Shown: positions 5,472 to 6,459 of the stretch, piece after piece
How the letters are laid out: each line of letters opens with the position of its first letter
Position numbering within the stretch: position 1 is the stretch's first letter
Origin: Methanoculleus sp.
GTDB lineage: Archaea > Halobacteriota > Methanomicrobia > Methanomicrobiales > Methanoculleaceae
Length of the DNA stretch: 6,459 nt
Assembly: GCA_028698765.1 (NCBI GenBank)
Contig: JAQVVW010000088.1
Location: 1 to 6,459 of the forward strand
Direction of reading: 5' to 3'
Made by a program: the position numbers and the translations under genes
Notes under the pieces: model-generated
Told to the model about the DNA's origin: nothing
Seen by the model: the letters and a program-made list of their open reading frames with translations, nothing else
Databases searched by the model: none

Positions 5472-6146
5472 ATGAATATGGATTCCCCGTTTGTTCTGGT
5501 CAATCTCAAGACCTATCAGGAAGGTATGGGCAGCAACGCTCACCGGATCGCCGCCGCGGCCGAGACTGTGGCGAGGGAGAGTGGAGCCGTCATCGGCATC
5601 GCGCCGGTCTTCACCGAACTCCACCCAATGAGCCACCACTACGCGATCCCGGTCTACGCCCAGCATATCGACGCAATCGCCCCCGGCGCCCATACCGGCC
5701 ATATCCTGCCCGAAGCGGTCAGGTCGGCAGGCGCACGGGGCACCCTGATCAACCACTCCGAGCGCCGCCTCACCCTGGCCGATATCGACGCCTGCGTCCA
5801 GGCCGCCCGGAGGCTCCACCTCGAGTCGGTCGTCTGCACGAACAACGACGCGACGAGCGCCGCCGCCGCAGCCCTCAAGCCCGACTACGTGGCGGTCGAG
5901 CCCCCGGAACTGATCGGGAGCGGGGTCTCGGTCTCGAAGGCCGACCCGGGGATCATCGAGCGGTCGGTCAATGCCGTCCGGGCGGCGAACCCGGATGTAA
6001 AAGTCCTGGCCGGAGCGGGCATCCAGTCGGGCGAGTGCGTGAAGATCGCCATCGACCTCGGGACGTGCGGCGTCCTCCTCGCCTCAAGCGTGGTCAAGGC
6101 CGAGGATCCCGAGGCGGTTCTCCGGGACCTGGTCTCGCTGCTCTAA
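5472..6146 (+). CDS. tpiA: Triosephosphate isomerase, archaeal type
   Basis: It interconverts dihydroxyacetone phosphate and glyceraldehyde-3-phosphate in glycolysis and gluconeogenesis; in an autotrophic methanogen mainly the latter. The 224-residue product has the short archaeal size (about 220-228, against about 250 in bacteria and eukaryotes). Catalytic residues are all visible: N11 and K13 in [12 protein letters not shown]95 in LINHSERR and E143 in [12 protein letters not shown]. The phosphate-binding loops follow, GSGVSVSK at 149-156 and AGAGIQSGE at 180-188, and the protein closes with [12 protein letters not shown]. The archaeal enzyme is usually a tetramer. The start is not certain: GTG 5469, ATG 5472 and ATG 5478 are all in frame and close together; 5472 was chosen from the TATA spacing. 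It follows U32 by 70 bases and converges on the CBS gene with 2 bases between stops. Confidence 0.96.
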   Translation: MNMDSPFVLVNLKTYQEGMGSNAHRIAAAAETVARESGAVIGIAPVFTELHPMSHHYAIPVYAQHIDAIAPGAHTGHILPEAVRSAGARGTLINHSERRLTLADIDACVQAARRLHLESVVCTNNDATSAAAAALKPDYVAVEPPELIGSGVSVSKADPGIIERSVNAVRAANPDVKVLAGAGIQSGECVKIAIDLGTCGVLLASSVVKAEDPEAVLRDLVSLL

Positions 6147-6148
6147 AT

Positions 6149-6459
6149 TCAGGTGATCAACGATATCAGGTCGTGCTTGGTGATCACACCCCGCACCTTC
6201 CCCTTCTCGATCACGATGACCGCGTGGCTGTGGTGCAGGAGGTGGACGACCGTATCGATGGATGCCGTCGGCGGAACCGTCGGGAACCCGGGCTCCATAT
6301 AGTCCTGCACCACCTTCCGGTGCGTCTGGTGGAGCCCTCCTTCCTCCATAGCGTTCATGATCGCCGACTCGGATATGCACCCGACGGGCACGGCGTTCTC
6401 GAGCACCGGCAGCTGGGAGATGCCGTTTTTGCCCATGATCTCGACGGCGCGGCTGACGG
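6149..6459 (-). CDS. CBS-domain protein, C-terminal part (5' end outside window), probably an HTH-CBS regulator
   Basis: The frame is open from the right window edge to the TGA at 6149-6151, giving about 102 residues. An internal ATG at 6436 is not the start, because the codons before it (VSRAVEI) belong to the same CBS repeat. Two CBS repeats can be read. The end of the first is MGKNGISQLPVLENAVPVGCISES. The second runs from YMEPGFPTVPPTASIDTVVHLL to VIVIEKGKVRGVITKHDLISLI. CBS pairs bind adenine nucleotides or S-adenosylmethionine and control an attached domain. The GISQLPVL...VGCISES wording resembles archaeal proteins that join an XRE-type helix-turn-helix to a CBS pair, so a regulator is likely, but the N-terminal domain is outside the window. 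No terminator fits between it and tpiA. Confidence 0.88.
   Translation of the reverse strand, partial: VSRAVEIMGKNGISQLPVLENAVPVGCISESAIMNAMEEGGLHQTHRKVVQDYMEPGFPTVPPTASIDTVVHLLHHSHAVIVIEKGKVRGVITKHDLISLIT

Noticed and set aside
1..6459. CRISPR array, tRNA, rRNA or transposase genes
   Set aside because: No regularly spaced repeats, no tRNA-like cloverleaf sequence and no transposase/integrase motif were found in reading both strands.

Overview
The window looks like a stretch of a GC-rich euryarchaeal chromosome, most likely a methanogen of the Methanomicrobiales (Methanoculleus-like). That placement is inference. It rests on archaeal-type triosephosphate isomerase, a class I 3-dehydroquinate dehydratase of about 210 residues, a U32/DUF3656 protein, an archaeal-style CBS-pair protein, and TATA-like boxes rather than -35/-10 promoters upstream of several genes.

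Layout: the 3' end of chorismate synthase (aroC, + strand) enters from the left. An AT-richer segment follows (about 215-1210). It carries a Fic/Doc-family 'death-on-curing' type protein with an unusual N-terminal zinc-ribbon-like extension, and possibly a short minus-strand ORF that converges on it. Next come aroD and a divergent pyrroline-5-carboxylate reductase-family gene, both on the minus strand. A short divergent promoter region separates these from a long (837 aa) peptidase U32/DUF3656 protein on the plus strand. Then come tpiA (+) and the C-terminal part of a CBS-domain protein (-), which converges on tpiA with only 2 bp between the stop codons.

The housekeeping genes are aroC and aroD (shikimate pathway), proC-like (proline or related imine reduction), tpiA (glycolysis/gluconeogenesis) and U32 (family members hydroxylate RNA). 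They have typical high-GC coding sequence. aroC and aroD face each other and are separated by the AT-rich segment. An 11-bp perfect inverted repeat covers both stop codons at the outer edges of that interval.

The most unusual content lies in the aroC-aroD interval. The Doc-like protein has Gln where the family's metal-coordinating acidic residue normally sits, has no recognisable Phd antitoxin, and overlaps a 51-codon upstream ORF by ATGA. The rest is largely ordinary. Two points outside that interval merit a look: the altered motifs of the P5CR-like protein and the degenerate second U32-like half of the 837-aa protein.
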